This document shows positions 34,684 through 43,738 of a stretch of DNA of 64,000 bases, in pieces (within the stretch, counting starts at the first letter, position 1; each line of letters begins with the position of its first letter). Made by a program: the position numbers and the translations under genes. The stretch spans positions 2,480,001 through 2,544,000 of the forward strand of contig NZ_JACCCU010000001.1 in the NCBI RefSeq assembly GCF_013410875.1, written 5' to 3'. The stretch comes from Tunturiibacter empetritectus (GTDB lineage Bacteria; Acidobacteriota; Terriglobia; Terriglobales; Acidobacteriaceae). The notes under the pieces were generated by a model. It was not told the origin of the DNA and searched no databases. It saw only the letters and a program-made list of their open reading frames with translations.

Positions 34684-34695
34684 GCGCCTTCTGCG

Positions 34696-34729
34696 CCCTG
34701 GCAGGGTCCCGTATTCAACCCTGCCAGGG
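34696..34729 (+). terminator. Terminator after gap
   Basis: A 12-bp perfect stem (CCCTGGCAGGGT with ACCCTGCCAGGG), 10-nt loop, followed by the T-rich TTCCTTCT, 12 nt after the gap stop. It separates gap from the genes downstream. Confidence 0.75.
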
Positions 34730-34823
34730 TTCCTTCTGCATCCTGGTTCCTTCTGCATCCAACCGGCCCCGTCGTGAATCAATAGTTCAGGCAGCGAGTC
34801 CACCTGCCCGGATCGAGCACGTC

Positions 34824-35465
34824 ATGGGTCGCTTTCAGGAATTGGCATTCACCCCACTCGTCAAACAACACCAGCAGGAGTACGGCAGCCGGCGCCAGTA
34901 TGAGCGGATGGCGGAACAATCACCGTCGGGAAACACGCTTGGCCCAGACGAGCAGGCCTTCATCGCGCTGCGGGACAGCTTCTACATGGCTTCGGTCAGC
35001 GAGACAGGCTGGCCTTACGTACAGCACCGCGGCGGCCCAAAGGGCTTCGTCCGCGTCATCGAGCCCGGCCTCCTCGGCTTCGCGGACCTGCGCGGCAACA
35101 AGCAGTACATCAGCCTGGGAAACTTCGATCACGACGCGCGTGTCGCTCTTTTCTTCATGGACTACCCCAACCAGACACGCCTCAAGATCCTTGGCCGCGT
35201 CGAAATCCATGAGCACGACTCCGAAGCCCCAGCGCTGATCGAATCCTTCCGGCCCACGGAGAAGTCTTCGGTCGTCGAGCGAGTCATCCTAATCCACGTC
35301 GAAGGCTTCGACTGGAACTGCCCGCAGCACATCACCCCTCGCTACACTGCTGAGCAGATTCAGGAGGTCATCGCGCCTCTCTCTGAAAGACTCGCAAAGC
35401 TGGACGCCGAGAACGCAAAGCTGCGCGAGGAGCTTCGCGCCCGATCGAAGATCGAACGAGCCTGA
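34824..35465 (+). CDS. Pyridoxamine-phosphate-oxidase-like flavin protein
   Basis: 213 residues from the ATG at 34824; the longer frame begins inside gap. A split-barrel FMN-binding fold: RDSFYMASVSETGWPYVQHRGG, FADLRGNKQYISLGN and RVALFFMDYPNQTRLKILGR are the usual strands of PPOX-family proteins. The C-terminal 40 residues form a predicted coiled coil (LSERLAKLDAENAKLREEL), an uncommon addition. Whether it binds FMN, F420 or haem is uncertain. It lies between gap and ridA with its own spacing on each side. Confidence 0.85.
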   Translation: MGRFQELAFTPLVKQHQQEYGSRRQYERMAEQSPSGNTLGPDEQAFIALRDSFYMASVSETGWPYVQHRGGPKGFVRVIEPGLLGFADLRGNKQYISLGNFDHDARVALFFMDYPNQTRLKILGRVEIHEHDSEAPALIESFRPTEKSSVVERVILIHVEGFDWNCPQHITPRYTAEQIQEVIAPLSERLAKLDAENAKLREELRARSKIERA

Positions 35466-35636
35466 AGCGCTGCCTGATCTTTCTCTGCATGAGGAGCCGA
35501 TCTGCGAGCGTACACAATCTGCTGGTTCGCAGGAATACTGGGGGTGCAAACGCGCAGCGTAACTTCAAAAGAACACTCCTGACAAAAAAGTTGAAAAAGA
35601 TGGCGCATTGTTAGCACCCGAAAAAGTGACTGCTAA

Positions 35637-35739
35637 AACACCACATCAGCCACGCAAATCACCACATCTAGACCACAAAAACACCACACGAAAACACGCC
35701 TTTTCGCCAAAACCCCCACAAAAACGCACATTCACCACA
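35637..35739. repeat. A-rich tract with repeated CACCACA motif
   Basis: CACCACA occurs exactly at 35639, 35660, 35682 and 35733, with near copies such as GACCACAAAAA and CCCCACAAAAA between them, all on the same strand in a C/A-only-looking stretch directly upstream of ridA. Spacing is irregular (21, 22 and 51 nt), unlike CRISPR or simple tandem repeats. In base composition it differs sharply from its surroundings. Confidence 0.7.
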
Positions 35740-35748
35740 AAATAAAAA

Positions 35749-36123
35749 ATGACACGAAAAAACATTCCCGGCACCTCCCCCTTCGAGCCGATCATCGGCT
35801 TTTCGCGCGCCGTCCGCATCGACAATTACGTCCACGTCTCCGGAACCGGTCCGGTGGGTGCAGACAATGCAGCAGTCGCCGAACAAACTGAACAGTGTCT
35901 GACCTTGATCGCCACAGCGCTCAAAAACGCCGGCAGCTCTATCGAGCAGGTGTACCGCACTCGCATGTACCTCACCCGCGCCGAAGACTGGGAGGCCGTC
36001 GGCCGCGTTCACGGCCAGTTCTTCGGGCATATTCGTCCCGCCGCCACTATGGTGGTCGTCGCCGCGCTGCTCAACCCCAAGTGGCGCATCGAGATCGAAG
36101 CCGACGCCTTGATCTCCGAATAG
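35749..36123 (+). CDS. RidA-family protein
   Basis: 124 residues. YjgF/RidA core: VHVSGTGPVG, AEQTEQCLTLIATALKNAGSSIEQV, RMYLT and RPAATMVVVAALLNPKWRIEIEADAL, with the arginine in the last block that holds the imine substrate's carboxylate. Hydrolyses reactive enamines/imines made by PLP enzymes such as threonine dehydratase. The CACCACA tract ends right before its ATG, and no ordinary SD is visible there, so translation initiation may be unusual. Followed after 26 nt by a membrane protein. Confidence 0.88.
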   Translation: MTRKNIPGTSPFEPIIGFSRAVRIDNYVHVSGTGPVGADNAAVAEQTEQCLTLIATALKNAGSSIEQVYRTRMYLTRAEDWEAVGRVHGQFFGHIRPAATMVVVAALLNPKWRIEIEADALISE

Positions 36124-36149
36124 CAGCTCGGGATGTTTTAGAATTCCCC

Positions 36150-36644
36150 ATGCCAAGCGATCCAAACCGCTCCGTCCCGAAGGCCATCCTGGTCGGCGCG
36201 ATGGTAGCCGCGCTGTTGGACATGATCGATCCGATCATCTTCTATGGTCTGCGCGGAATACCTCCAAGGCAGATCCCGCAGTCCATCGCGAGCGGCATCC
36301 TTGGCCGCGCCGCGTACTCTGACGGCATCCCCAGCGTCCTCCTCGGTCTGGCTGCGCATCTCTTCATCGCACTGGTCTGGGCGACGCTCTTCGTCCTCGT
36401 AGCGCGTGCCGTTCCGTTTCTTGCCGACCACGCGATCACGGCCGGCCTATTGTATGGAGCGTTCATCTATGCGGTGATGTACCACCTGGTGCTTCCGCAC
36501 ACGAATCTTTACCCGAGGAATAATCCGAATCCAGCTCCCGCGGTTCTCCTTAATAGCATCGCCGCGATGGTTTTTCTGGTCGGCTTACCCATATCTTTGG
36601 CCAATCGACGCTTCTCACCATCATCTCGGGTATCCTCTAACTGA
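36150..36644 (+). CDS. Four-helix integral membrane protein
   Basis: 164 residues from the ATG at 36150; the frame upstream overlaps ridA. Helices near 12-34, 58-85, 92-115 and 129-149, with conserved-looking [21 protein letters not shown] and [17 protein letters not shown] in a loop. It resembles the YagU/DUF1440-type membrane proteins in layout, but I do not claim the family. It ends one nt before pgk, so pgk translation is probably coupled to it. Confidence 0.7.
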   Translation: MPSDPNRSVPKAILVGAMVAALLDMIDPIIFYGLRGIPPRQIPQSIASGILGRAAYSDGIPSVLLGLAAHLFIALVWATLFVLVARAVPFLADHAITAGLLYGAFIYAVMYHLVLPHTNLYPRNNPNPAPAVLLNSIAAMVFLVGLPISLANRRFSPSSRVSSN

Positions 36645-36645
36645 C

Positions 36646-37866
36646 ATGGCCAAGCTATCGATCCGCGACCTCGACCTCACCGATAAGCGCGTCCTCATTC
36701 GCGTCGACTTCAACGTCCCTCTCAAAGACGGCATCATCACCGACGACACTCGTATTCGCGAGACTCTCCCGACGATCGAGTACGCTCTGCGCCACAAGGC
36801 CAAGGTCATCCTCTGTTCGCATCTGGGCCGCCCCAAAGGCAAGCCGGTCGCCTCCATGAGCCTACGTCCGCTTGTCGATCATCTCCGCACCCGGCTCGAC
36901 CACATTCTGGGCGATGACGAAAACGTAGCTTTCTCGCCTGACTGTATTGGTGTCGTCGCCAGCGAGATGGCGCTCAATCTCGAATCTGGCCAGCCATTGC
37001 TGCTTGAGAACCTTCGCTTCCACGCGGAGGAAGAGGCCAACGATCCAGTCTTCGCGCAAAAGCTCGCCTCGCTCTGCGACATCTACGTCAATGATGCGTT
37101 TGGCAGTGCTCACCGGGCCCACGCCTCCACGGAAGGGATCACCCACTACGTGAAACAATCCGCGGCCGGGCTGCTGATGGAGAAGGAGTTGACCTACCTC
37201 GGAAAGGCTCTTACGGAGCCCGACAAACCGTTTGTCGCGATTATCGGCGGAGCCAAGGTGTCGGATAAGATCCAGGTGATCGACAACCTATTGGAAAAGG
37301 CTGACGCCATCATCATCGGCGGAGGTATGGCCTATACGTTCCTCAACGCGCAGGGGCAGAGTACGGGAAAATCGCTGGTCGAAATCGACAAGATCGACGT
37401 CGCCAAAGCCGCGCTTGAAAAGGCGAAGGCTAAAGGCGTTCGCTTCCTTTTGCCGATTGACCACGTACTTGCCGACAAGTTCGCTCCGAACGCGAAAACC
37501 AAGGTGTTCTTTGGCGATGGTCCCTTCCCGGAAGATATGATGGCGCTCGACATCGGCTCGAAATCCATTGCGCTCTTTGAGGAGGAGATCGCCGAGGCGC
37601 GCACCATCATCTGGAACGGCCCCATGGGAGTCTTCGAGATGCCTGCCTTCGCTCGCGGCACAAACGAGATTGCCGCTGCTGTTGCGCGCAATCACGACGC
37701 CACCACCATCGTCGGTGGCGGAGATTCTGTTGCTGCGATCCAGCAGTCCGGATTTGCCAACAGGATCACCCACATCTCTACCGGCGGTGGCGCGAGCCTC
37801 GAATTCCTCGAAGGCAAGACGTTGCCCGGCGTAGCCGCACTGACAGACAACCAGAGATTTCGCTAG
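36646..37866 (+). CDS. pgk: Phosphoglycerate kinase
   Basis: 406 residues, standard. N-terminal [19 protein letters not shown], substrate arginines in HLGRPKG and [13 protein letters not shown], nucleotide site GGAKVSDKI, and C-terminal GGGDSVAAI. Transfers phosphate from 1,3-bisphosphoglycerate to ADP. Only one nt separates its ATG from the membrane-protein stop and no separate SD is seen, so it depends on read-through or coupling. tpiA follows after 64 nt; gap is 2 kb upstream. Confidence 0.96.
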   Translation: MAKLSIRDLDLTDKRVLIRVDFNVPLKDGIITDDTRIRETLPTIEYALRHKAKVILCSHLGRPKGKPVASMSLRPLVDHLRTRLDHILGDDENVAFSPDCIGVVASEMALNLESGQPLLLENLRFHAEEEANDPVFAQKLASLCDIYVNDAFGSAHRAHASTEGITHYVKQSAAGLLMEKELTYLGKALTEPDKPFVAIIGGAKVSDKIQVIDNLLEKADAIIIGGGMAYTFLNAQGQSTGKSLVEIDKIDVAKAALEKAKAKGVRFLLPIDHVLADKFAPNAKTKVFFGDGPFPEDMMALDIGSKSIALFEEEIAEARTIIWNGPMGVFEMPAFARGTNEIAAAVARNHDATTIVGGGDSVAAIQQSGFANRITHISTGGGASLEFLEGKTLPGVAALTDNQRFR

Positions 37867-37930
37867 TCGCCAACGTGTTGTGACAGAGTCCTTCCCAAGT
37901 CCGCAAAGAAAATGGAATACTGATTCGCAC

Positions 37931-38692
37931 ATGCGAAAGCCATTGATCGCCGCCAACTGGAAGATGTACAAGACGCCCAAAGAGTCCTTAGCCTTCCTCA
38001 GAGAGTTTCTTCCTCTGGTGAAGGATCACACGACCAGCGAGATTGCGATCTTCCCCACCATGTCTTCGCTTGGCTACGTCATCGAGGCGACCAAGGGGAC
38101 GAACGTCACCGCCGGCGCCCAGACGATGCACTGGCTGAACGAAGGGCCTTACACTGGCCAGACATCCCCGACAATGCTTGAAAGCATCGACTGCACCCGG
38201 GTGCTGCTGGGCCACTCCGAGCGGCGCATCTACGCCCACGAGACTGACGACATGGTCAATCTGAAACTGAAGGCCGCCCTCGATCACGAGCTGATCCCAG
38301 TTGTCTGTGTTGGCGAGACGCTCGACAAGCGTCAGTCCGGCCTGACCGAAGCGGTTCTGCGCTGGCAGATTGCCTGCGCACTCAACGGCATCAAGGGAGC
38401 ATCTTGCGGGAACCTCGTCATCGCCTACGAGCCTGTCTGGGCGATTGGGACCGGCAGCGTTGCGACCCCGGAGCAAGCCAACGAAGCTCACGCCATCATT
38501 CGCCGCGAGGTGGCAGCCCACCTGGGCTCTCCCTGCGCCAGTGGCATGCGCATTTTGTACGGCGGTTCAGTCAAACCAGACAACGTCGCCAGCCTGATGT
38601 CCCAGCCCGAGATCGACGGGGCTTTGGTTGGTGGGGCAAGCCTGCAGGCTAAATCCTTTGCAGAGATCGTCCGTAACGCCACCGCGGCCTGA
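37931..38692 (+). CDS. tpiA: Triosephosphate isomerase
   Basis: 253 residues from the ATG at 37931, which places NWKMY (K11) at the expected position; the frame open from 37880 adds a non-homologous leader. Catalytic H95 in LLGHSERR and E167 in AYEPVWAIGTG, and the phosphate loop ILYGGSVKPDN. Interconverts dihydroxyacetone phosphate and glyceraldehyde 3-phosphate. Downstream of pgk in the same direction, converging with lepB. Confidence 0.96.
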   Translation: MRKPLIAANWKMYKTPKESLAFLREFLPLVKDHTTSEIAIFPTMSSLGYVIEATKGTNVTAGAQTMHWLNEGPYTGQTSPTMLESIDCTRVLLGHSERRIYAHETDDMVNLKLKAALDHELIPVVCVGETLDKRQSGLTEAVLRWQIACALNGIKGASCGNLVIAYEPVWAIGTGSVATPEQANEAHAIIRREVAAHLGSPCASGMRILYGGSVKPDNVASLMSQPEIDGALVGGASLQAKSFAEIVRNATAA

Positions 38693-38739
38693 TACGGCAA
38701 CAAATGTGCTGTCCCCTGTCCGGCGACTATTGTTCCTGC

Positions 38740-39339
38740 CTAACGGACAACCCCTGCCTGATCCATCGGCCAGTAGACAAATGCCGCCTTGCCATAGATT
38801 AGATTCCGGTCGACTGGCCCGAAGTCGCGGCTGTCGCTTGAGATCGACCTATGATCCCCCATCACAAAGTATTCATTTCCCGGCACAGTCATCTCCGGTT
38901 GCGATCTGTCATCGACAAACCGCCTTGGCACATAGCTCTCCGAGATGCGTTTTCCGTTCACAATGACCTGCCCATGATCGATCCGCAGGGTATCTCCCGG
39001 CAGGGCGATCACCCGCTTGATGTAACTCTTCTCATGGTCATGGGGATAGAGAAAGACGACCACGTCGCCGCGTTGAATCTCGCCGAGCCGGTATGCGATC
39101 TTATTGATGAACAGCCTGTCCTGATCCTCCAGCATAGGCAGCATGCTGGTTCCCTCTACTCGTACTGGCTGATAGAGAAAGATGATGATGAACGCCGATA
39201 CCGCTACCGAGATCACCAGGTCGCGCAGCCAGGAGTGCATGACTCCCTTCCGCTGTCCTGACGGCTCCATCTGCTGTCGATTTTCTGGTTCCGGCTGAAC
39301 CTTCCCGGTCTCCACGCGATCTTCCGAATCCTCTAACAT
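38740..39339 (-). CDS. lepB: Signal peptidase I
   Basis: 199 residues. One N-terminal membrane helix (about 39-57), then the catalytic Ser65 in GTSMLPML and the general base K108 in YIKRVIALPGD, followed by GDHRSISSDSRDFG near 162. It removes signal peptides from exported proteins at the periplasmic face. The single membrane helix is the Gram-positive/simple type. The N-terminal 30 residues are charged and without a good SD; ATGs at 39339 and 39270 are possible starts. It converges with tpiA. Confidence 0.93.
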   Translation of the reverse strand: MLEDSEDRVETGKVQPEPENRQQMEPSGQRKGVMHSWLRDLVISVAVSAFIIIFLYQPVRVEGTSMLPMLEDQDRLFINKIAYRLGEIQRGDVVVFLYPHDHEKSYIKRVIALPGDTLRIDHGQVIVNGKRISESYVPRRFVDDRSQPEMTVPGNEYFVMGDHRSISSDSRDFGPVDRNLIYGKAAFVYWPMDQAGVVR

Positions 39340-39686
39340 TTAGACGCACCAATCTAAGAGTTGCAATCATCAGGCTGCTTGCCGGCGTGTGGTCTCCTGA
39401 GCGTTCAGCCTGGGTAAACCAATTGAGCCGAGATGCATCTTATGTACTCAGTGGAGACTTCGGTCAACTGAAGCCCCGGAGGCTTTAACTTCAGCCTTAT
39501 AACTTTATGAGAACTTTTCGTTTGAATCAGAACTTTCTGCATATCACAGGTCGACTTAGTTCGCCACCCCAATCATCATCTGCCGTAACCCCGCCCCTTT
39601 ATGATAACTCGCATGGGGCAAACCTTTCTTGACGCATCTGAGAGGGTTAGGACTAGAATTGCCCCAGCAGAACAGTAGGAAAACTT
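39340..39686. other. Divergent intergenic region lepB-murQ
   Basis: 347 nt without a gene. A short hairpin (AAGCC-CCGGA-GGCTT, 39471-39485) lies within a longer imperfect inverted repeat (CTGAAG ... CTTCAG). The possible murQ promoter at 39629-39659 is listed separately. Nothing else is recognised. Confidence 0.5.
39629..39659 (+). promoter_or_regulatory. Possible sigma-70 promoter for murQ
   Basis: TTGACG (39629-39634) and TAGAAT (39654-39659) separated by 19 bp, slightly longer than the usual 17. The ATG at 39687 follows about 27 nt later with AGGA as ribosome site. Confidence 0.4.
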
Positions 39687-40655
39687 ATGGCAACCCTTAC
39701 CATGCTTGAGCAGGCCCCGACACCAAAACCCGTCAACCGTGGCGCAGCAGACTACAACGATCTCACCACGGAGACCGCCAACGCCGCCTCAGAGGGACTC
39801 GACACCAAGTCCGCACTCGAGATCGCCCGAATCATAAATCACGAAGACGCCAAGATCGCAACCGCAGTCAAAAAGGCGCTGCCTGAGATCGCTATCGTCA
39901 TCGATACTGTCGCTCGCTCCCTGCGCGATGGTGGCCGACTGATTTACGTAGGAGCCGGCTCCAGCGGCCGCATCGCCTCTCTCGACGCCTCGGAGTGCCC
40001 ACCAACGTACTCCACCGCTCCTTCGCAAGTCCAGTACATAATGGCCGGCGGCCCCAAAGCTCTCGCATCTGCCTCCGACGTGAACGAGGATTCACCGGAG
40101 ATTGGCCAGCGCGACATCGCCCGACGACGCCCGACCCGCAAAGACATCGTCATCGGAGTCTCGGCGAGCGGCCGCACGCCTTACGTGGTCGGCGCGGTTG
40201 AGTATGCGCGGGCTCGGGGAGCTAAGACCGCCGCGATCACATGCAACCTCAATACCCCGCTCTCCGATGTTGCAGACACCACGGTCATCACTGAAGTCGG
40301 CCCTGAGGTTATCTCAGGCTCTACGCGCATGAAGTCTGCGTCAGCCCAGAAGATGGTGCTGAACATGATCACTACTGGGGCTATGACGCGGCTCGGGTAC
40401 GTCTACGACAACCTCATGGTCAATGTGCACATGAAGAACGCGAAGCTGGTAGAACGCGGCATTCGCGTGCTGATGAAGGTGTGCGATATCGATCGCGATA
40501 CTGCGATCCGCACCATCAAGTCCGCAGGCAAGTCAATTCCGATCGCCGTCGTTATGCTAAAGGCTAACGTCGACAAGATGGAGGCTGTGCGGCGCCTCAC
40601 CAAGTCGGATGGCAACGTTCGCCTTGCGATTGACGACTCTCGCCTCGAACTCTGA
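39687..40655 (+). CDS. murQ: N-acetylmuramic acid 6-phosphate etherase
   Basis: 322 residues. SIS-domain sugar-phosphate protein with GAGSSGRIASLDASECPPTYS, IGVSASGRTPYVVGAVEYA, and SGSTRMKSASAQKMVLNMITTGAM, all diagnostic of MurQ, which cleaves the lactyl ether of MurNAc-6-P to GlcNAc-6-P in cell-wall recycling. The C-terminal helix-rich extension is normal. It is followed after 3 nt by the convergent end of the sortase operon's last gene. murA lies 3.5 kb away. No transporter for MurNAc is nearby. Confidence 0.94.
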   Translation: MATLTMLEQAPTPKPVNRGAADYNDLTTETANAASEGLDTKSALEIARIINHEDAKIATAVKKALPEIAIVIDTVARSLRDGGRLIYVGAGSSGRIASLDASECPPTYSTAPSQVQYIMAGGPKALASASDVNEDSPEIGQRDIARRRPTRKDIVIGVSASGRTPYVVGAVEYARARGAKTAAITCNLNTPLSDVADTTVITEVGPEVISGSTRMKSASAQKMVLNMITTGAMTRLGYVYDNLMVNVHMKNAKLVERGIRVLMKVCDIDRDTAIRTIKSAGKSIPIAVVMLKANVDKMEAVRRLTKSDGNVRLAIDDSRLEL

Positions 40656-40658
40656 TTG

Positions 40659-42386
40659 TCAGGAAGCGCAGCCACCCACGCATGCGGTGCTGAGTTGCGC
40701 TTGCTTCAGTCCCGGCATGTCCTGATCCCTCCACACTCCGCCCTGGGCCTTCCATGGACTGACCGAGATGGTAGGTTGATCCTGCTCTGACGTGATCTTC
40801 CACCGCCCGTCGATTCGTTTGAGTGTCAGACGAGTCGGCACGAACGACTCTAAAATCTCCGACTGCTCGGGCTCGCTGATGAAGTGTTTCATAAGGCGAA
40901 CCTGAGCCTCCGACTCTGTCTGCCGTTCGATGACAATATCCTCCATCTTTACGGTCCACAGGCCTTTTCGCATGCGGTTGGTAGCCTCGCGGTCTCGTAG
41001 AACCGCGGCTCGTCCGACGTTTCGCTGATCAAGATAGCGATCCAGTTTGTCCGCATAGAAAGAAGCTTGAGCAGTTGCATCTCTTGTCTGCATCGAAGCC
41101 GCCCACCCTTGCAACCACCGCTTCACTTCCACACTATTAGCGACAGGCTGGGGAGTGGGATTTGGTAAAGAGGGCATGGGAGACGGCGTCATGGCCAAAG
41201 GGGCTTCAGAGGCTTTCGGATCGATCGGTAGAGGTGCTGTCGGTAGTGGCGCCGAAACCGCTGGAGCATGAATCTCTGGCGACGAAAGATACTTCGCGGC
41301 AATCGAGGCAGGATAGGCGAAGAGATCGGGATGTAAGGAATACAAACGATACCCCACTCCTGCCAGCGCCAGCAGTATGGCAAGGGCGGCTATCCCTCGC
41401 GCAAATTTTTTCCACCCAGAGGTTCGCTCCTCTTCCATTTGAAGTCTATGCGGTGGTATTCGAGCGTTCCAGGTCAGTTCATCTTCGCGTCCCAATCCGG
41501 CATCGAACTCTGGATATCTAACGGGATTACGCGCGGCTTCCCAGAGGGGAGCCTGGTTCGCTGCTGTCGGGCGTGCCTGCCCCTCGGTCCGTGCTTTGGT
41601 CTGAGCGGTAGTCTGTGTTGCGGTCGGCGCCGAATCGATCGCTCTTGTCGCTCTTTCTGGCCCATCTTTGATACCTGCGGGACGATACTCCATTGGTGGG
41701 GCGATAAATGGCTCCGCGATAGGTGCAGGGGGAGACTCGCTTCTTTGATCGGGCAGTTCAAGGCCCTGCGGCTCGTCAAGGTCAACGAGAGCGGCTGCGC
41801 CCCATCCCGAATCAGGAGCAGCAGCCGTCATGGCCTCCATCACAGTCTCTGGAGTCACGGCCGAAGCTGCCTTCTCATCTGAGGGCTGTAACGTCTCTGT
41901 CTCTTCTGACAGCCACACCTTCTCCTCAGACGGCTCCAACTCCCTCAGTTCAATTGCGTTCGGATCTTCGGGCCTGTCGATTACCGTCGTCGATGAAGCC
42001 ACGCCCGTTGTGGACGACGCCGACTTTCTTGCTGCTGTATAAGCCGCTACGCGCATGGAATCGAGGTGAATCTGCGCCTTCATCTGTTCAAACAGTTCAT
42101 CCAGTTTGGACCGAACCACCTCCTGTTGCGACGTCTCTCCCAGGAGCGCAGACGCCTGGAAGTTTACTTCCCCCTGGATCACGGTCTCGTTGTTCTCCGC
42201 ATTCACACAGAACACCGTAGTGTCGTGCTGGTTCTTTGATCGTGGCGACGGTCCTACGCCTCGTAGCGTAATTCGGTCGCCAGATCGCACTACCTCGCTG
42301 GAGATCTCTCGCGAACACATCTCCAACGCACGCAAAACCATCTCCGGATCCGGAGTCTGTACTGTTTCGTGGATCTCAAATCTCAT
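40659..42386 (-). CDS. Membrane-anchored protein of the sortase operon
   Basis: 575 residues, third gene of a minus-strand operon. No signal peptide; a soluble N-terminal part (1-325) with an N-terminal folded domain to about 120 and a low-complexity Thr/Ala/Pro/Glu-rich middle, then one membrane helix (about 330-349), a Pro-rich linker and a C-terminal domain (about 430-560) of NTF2/SnoaL-like pattern (RWLQGWAASMQTRDATAQASFYADKLDRYL split normally across helices). The topology would put that domain outside the cytoplasmic membrane. It ends with ACVGGCAS, two cysteines. No family known to me; its link to the sortase is by operon position, 18 nt downstream of it. Confidence 0.72.
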   Translation of the reverse strand: MRFEIHETVQTPDPEMVLRALEMCSREISSEVVRSGDRITLRGVGPSPRSKNQHDTTVFCVNAENNETVIQGEVNFQASALLGETSQQEVVRSKLDELFEQMKAQIHLDSMRVAAYTAARKSASSTTGVASSTTVIDRPEDPNAIELRELEPSEEKVWLSEETETLQPSDEKAASAVTPETVMEAMTAAAPDSGWGAAALVDLDEPQGLELPDQRSESPPAPIAEPFIAPPMEYRPAGIKDGPERATRAIDSAPTATQTTAQTKARTEGQARPTAANQAPLWEAARNPVRYPEFDAGLGREDELTWNARIPPHRLQMEEERTSGWKKFARGIAALAILLALAGVGYRLYSLHPDLFAYPASIAAKYLSSPEIHAPAVSAPLPTAPLPIDPKASEAPLAMTPSPMPSLPNPTPQPVANSVEVKRWLQGWAASMQTRDATAQASFYADKLDRYLDQRNVGRAAVLRDREATNRMRKGLWTVKMEDIVIERQTESEAQVRLMKHFISEPEQSEILESFVPTRLTLKRIDGRWKITSEQDQPTISVSPWKAQGGVWRDQDMPGLKQAQLSTACVGGCAS

Positions 42387-42404
42387 AGCGCCTCATCCCT
42401 ACTT

Positions 42405-42989
42405 CTAATGGATGGCAAAAACCCCGTCTGGGGAAGCCGACAAAAGGTGGGCATGAACAATAAAACGTTCCGGCGCTGCGCCCACATAGTCGAACGGAAA
42501 ACAAGTAATGAGCGTAAGCTCTGGCCTGGAGGCGATGTTCAGCACTCCTACCTTGTCGGGACTCACAATTTCAGTCGAGTCCACAACGTAGTGATAGGTG
42601 CCGCTTTTATCGATCAGCCGCACCTCCATCTTCGCGGCGATCCTGCGCAACGGCCGGAAGAACGAATCGCGATGACCTGCCAGCCCCACCGTACCAAGGC
42701 CACCCGGCACTGCGGTCCCGGGAATATGGCCCACTCCCCGATGCAAACTGTCTCTATCATAGTCGGCTGTAATCGGTGCTGACAACGCGAGTGCGGGAAT
42801 CTCAATCCTGCCAATCACATCCCCTGCCGCAGGCGCGACGTCCGGGGCGATTCTGGCTGGAAGAGGCTCTCCGATCCGTTCCGCGAGCCTCTGGGTCTCC
42901 TTTGCTTGAACACCCAGCACCAGGCAGTATCCAACGCAAAGGAGACCGCACGCCCATAGAAGACGCTCAGCGTATGCGAGGACTCGCAT
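42405..42989 (-). CDS. Sortase (class D-like transpeptidase)
   Basis: 194 residues from the ATG at 42989. One N-terminal membrane helix (about 10-27), then the sortase beta-barrel: catalytic H106 in GLAGHRDSF, nucleophile C163 in LTLITCFPF and R175 in PERFIVHA, all correctly placed. IGRIEIPALAL at the start of the barrel is the usual first strand. Sortases cut an LPXTG-like motif and attach the protein to a nucleophile. Sortases are rare in diderms. The upstream gene, 2 nt away, encodes a protein ending in LPHTAS plus helix plus basic tail, which is the probable substrate and fits the LPxTA-type motif reported for class D enzymes. Confidence 0.92.
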   Translation of the reverse strand: MRVLAYAERLLWACGLLCVGYCLVLGVQAKETQRLAERIGEPLPARIAPDVAPAAGDVIGRIEIPALALSAPITADYDRDSLHRGVGHIPGTAVPGGLGTVGLAGHRDSFFRPLRRIAAKMEVRLIDKSGTYHYVVDSTEIVSPDKVGVLNIASRPELTLITCFPFDYVGAAPERFIVHAHLLSASPDGVFAIH

Positions 42990-42991
42990 AT

Positions 42992-43738
42992 CTATTCCCG
43001 TAGCAACGACTCTTGATTCAAAGTGGACACACGGCTGTAGGCGATCAGTCGCAGAAGCGCTGCGGCGAGCAAGGAGCAGAAGCCCAGCAGCCATACCAAT
43101 GGCACCGGGCTGGCGGTATGGGGCAGCGCTTTGATCACTGGCTTCTGAACGCTGGCCACTTGCATGTATCGCTCCGCCTTGATGCCTGGCTTCGCACTGG
43201 CAGCATCGCCAGCCCCGCTGGGCCCTACCTGCTCGAGCGAAAGCAGCCAGAGCGTCAGCAGTTGCATGTCGTCCTGAGACAGCGTGTTATCGGTGACCTT
43301 CCCCTCCGACGCCGGATCGACGGCAGGCACCTTCGCGGGGTTTGAGGTGGCTATCGCAACCGCCTCAGCCTTCGGATAGACGAACTCTATGACCGAAGAG
43401 CCTCCGGGGAAGTACCACCCCTTGAGGTACTGAGAGCCATCAGCGGGATTAGCCCATCTCACAGCCCCGCTAGCCGATGGTTTCTGTATGTTGCCGTTTG
43501 GAATGCCGAGAAAGGTTGAGTGCACATCACCCTTCACCGAATCAACCTTCAGAATCACCCGGTCCGACAGGCGACTCACAACGTGGATTGTGTAGGAGCC
43601 AGGTTCAAGCGTAACCCCAGGAATGTGCGACGGGTTGGAGATCGTGAAATCAGCGGCGGGAGTCGCCGGCCCGGCAGCCCATACCTTCGGGCTGAAAAGG
43701 CACAAAGAGGCGCAGAATATGAGAGCTTTGAGTCGCAT
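42992..43738 (-). CDS. Probable sortase substrate with LPHTAS sorting signal
   Basis: 248 residues with AAGGAG before the ATG. Signal peptide (about 1-22, ending VWAA-G), a central beta-rich part (PGVTLEPGSYTIHVV; YFPGGSSVIEFVYP), then LPHTAS at 205-210, a hydrophobic helix (about 212-234) and a tail with R236, R248-region basic residues ending LLRE. This is the layout of a cell-wall sorting signal: motif, membrane stretch, positive charges. The sortase gene starts 2 nt later. The central domain has no match I recognise; an acidobacterial family starting with such LEPGSYTI blocks is known to me only as hypothetical. First gene of the operon. Confidence 0.85.
   Translation of the reverse strand: MRLKALIFCASLCLFSPKVWAAGPATPAADFTISNPSHIPGVTLEPGSYTIHVVSRLSDRVILKVDSVKGDVHSTFLGIPNGNIQKPSASGAVRWANPADGSQYLKGWYFPGGSSVIEFVYPKAEAVAIATSNPAKVPAVDPASEGKVTDNTLSQDDMQLLTLWLLSLEQVGPSGAGDAASAKPGIKAERYMQVASVQKPVIKALPHTASPVPLVWLLGFCSLLAAALLRLIAYSRVSTLNQESLLRE

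Noticed and set aside
35637-35739. CACCACA tract as CRISPR or simple tandem repeat
   Set aside because: Repeat is 7 nt, spacing is irregular and the spacers are not distinct sequences.
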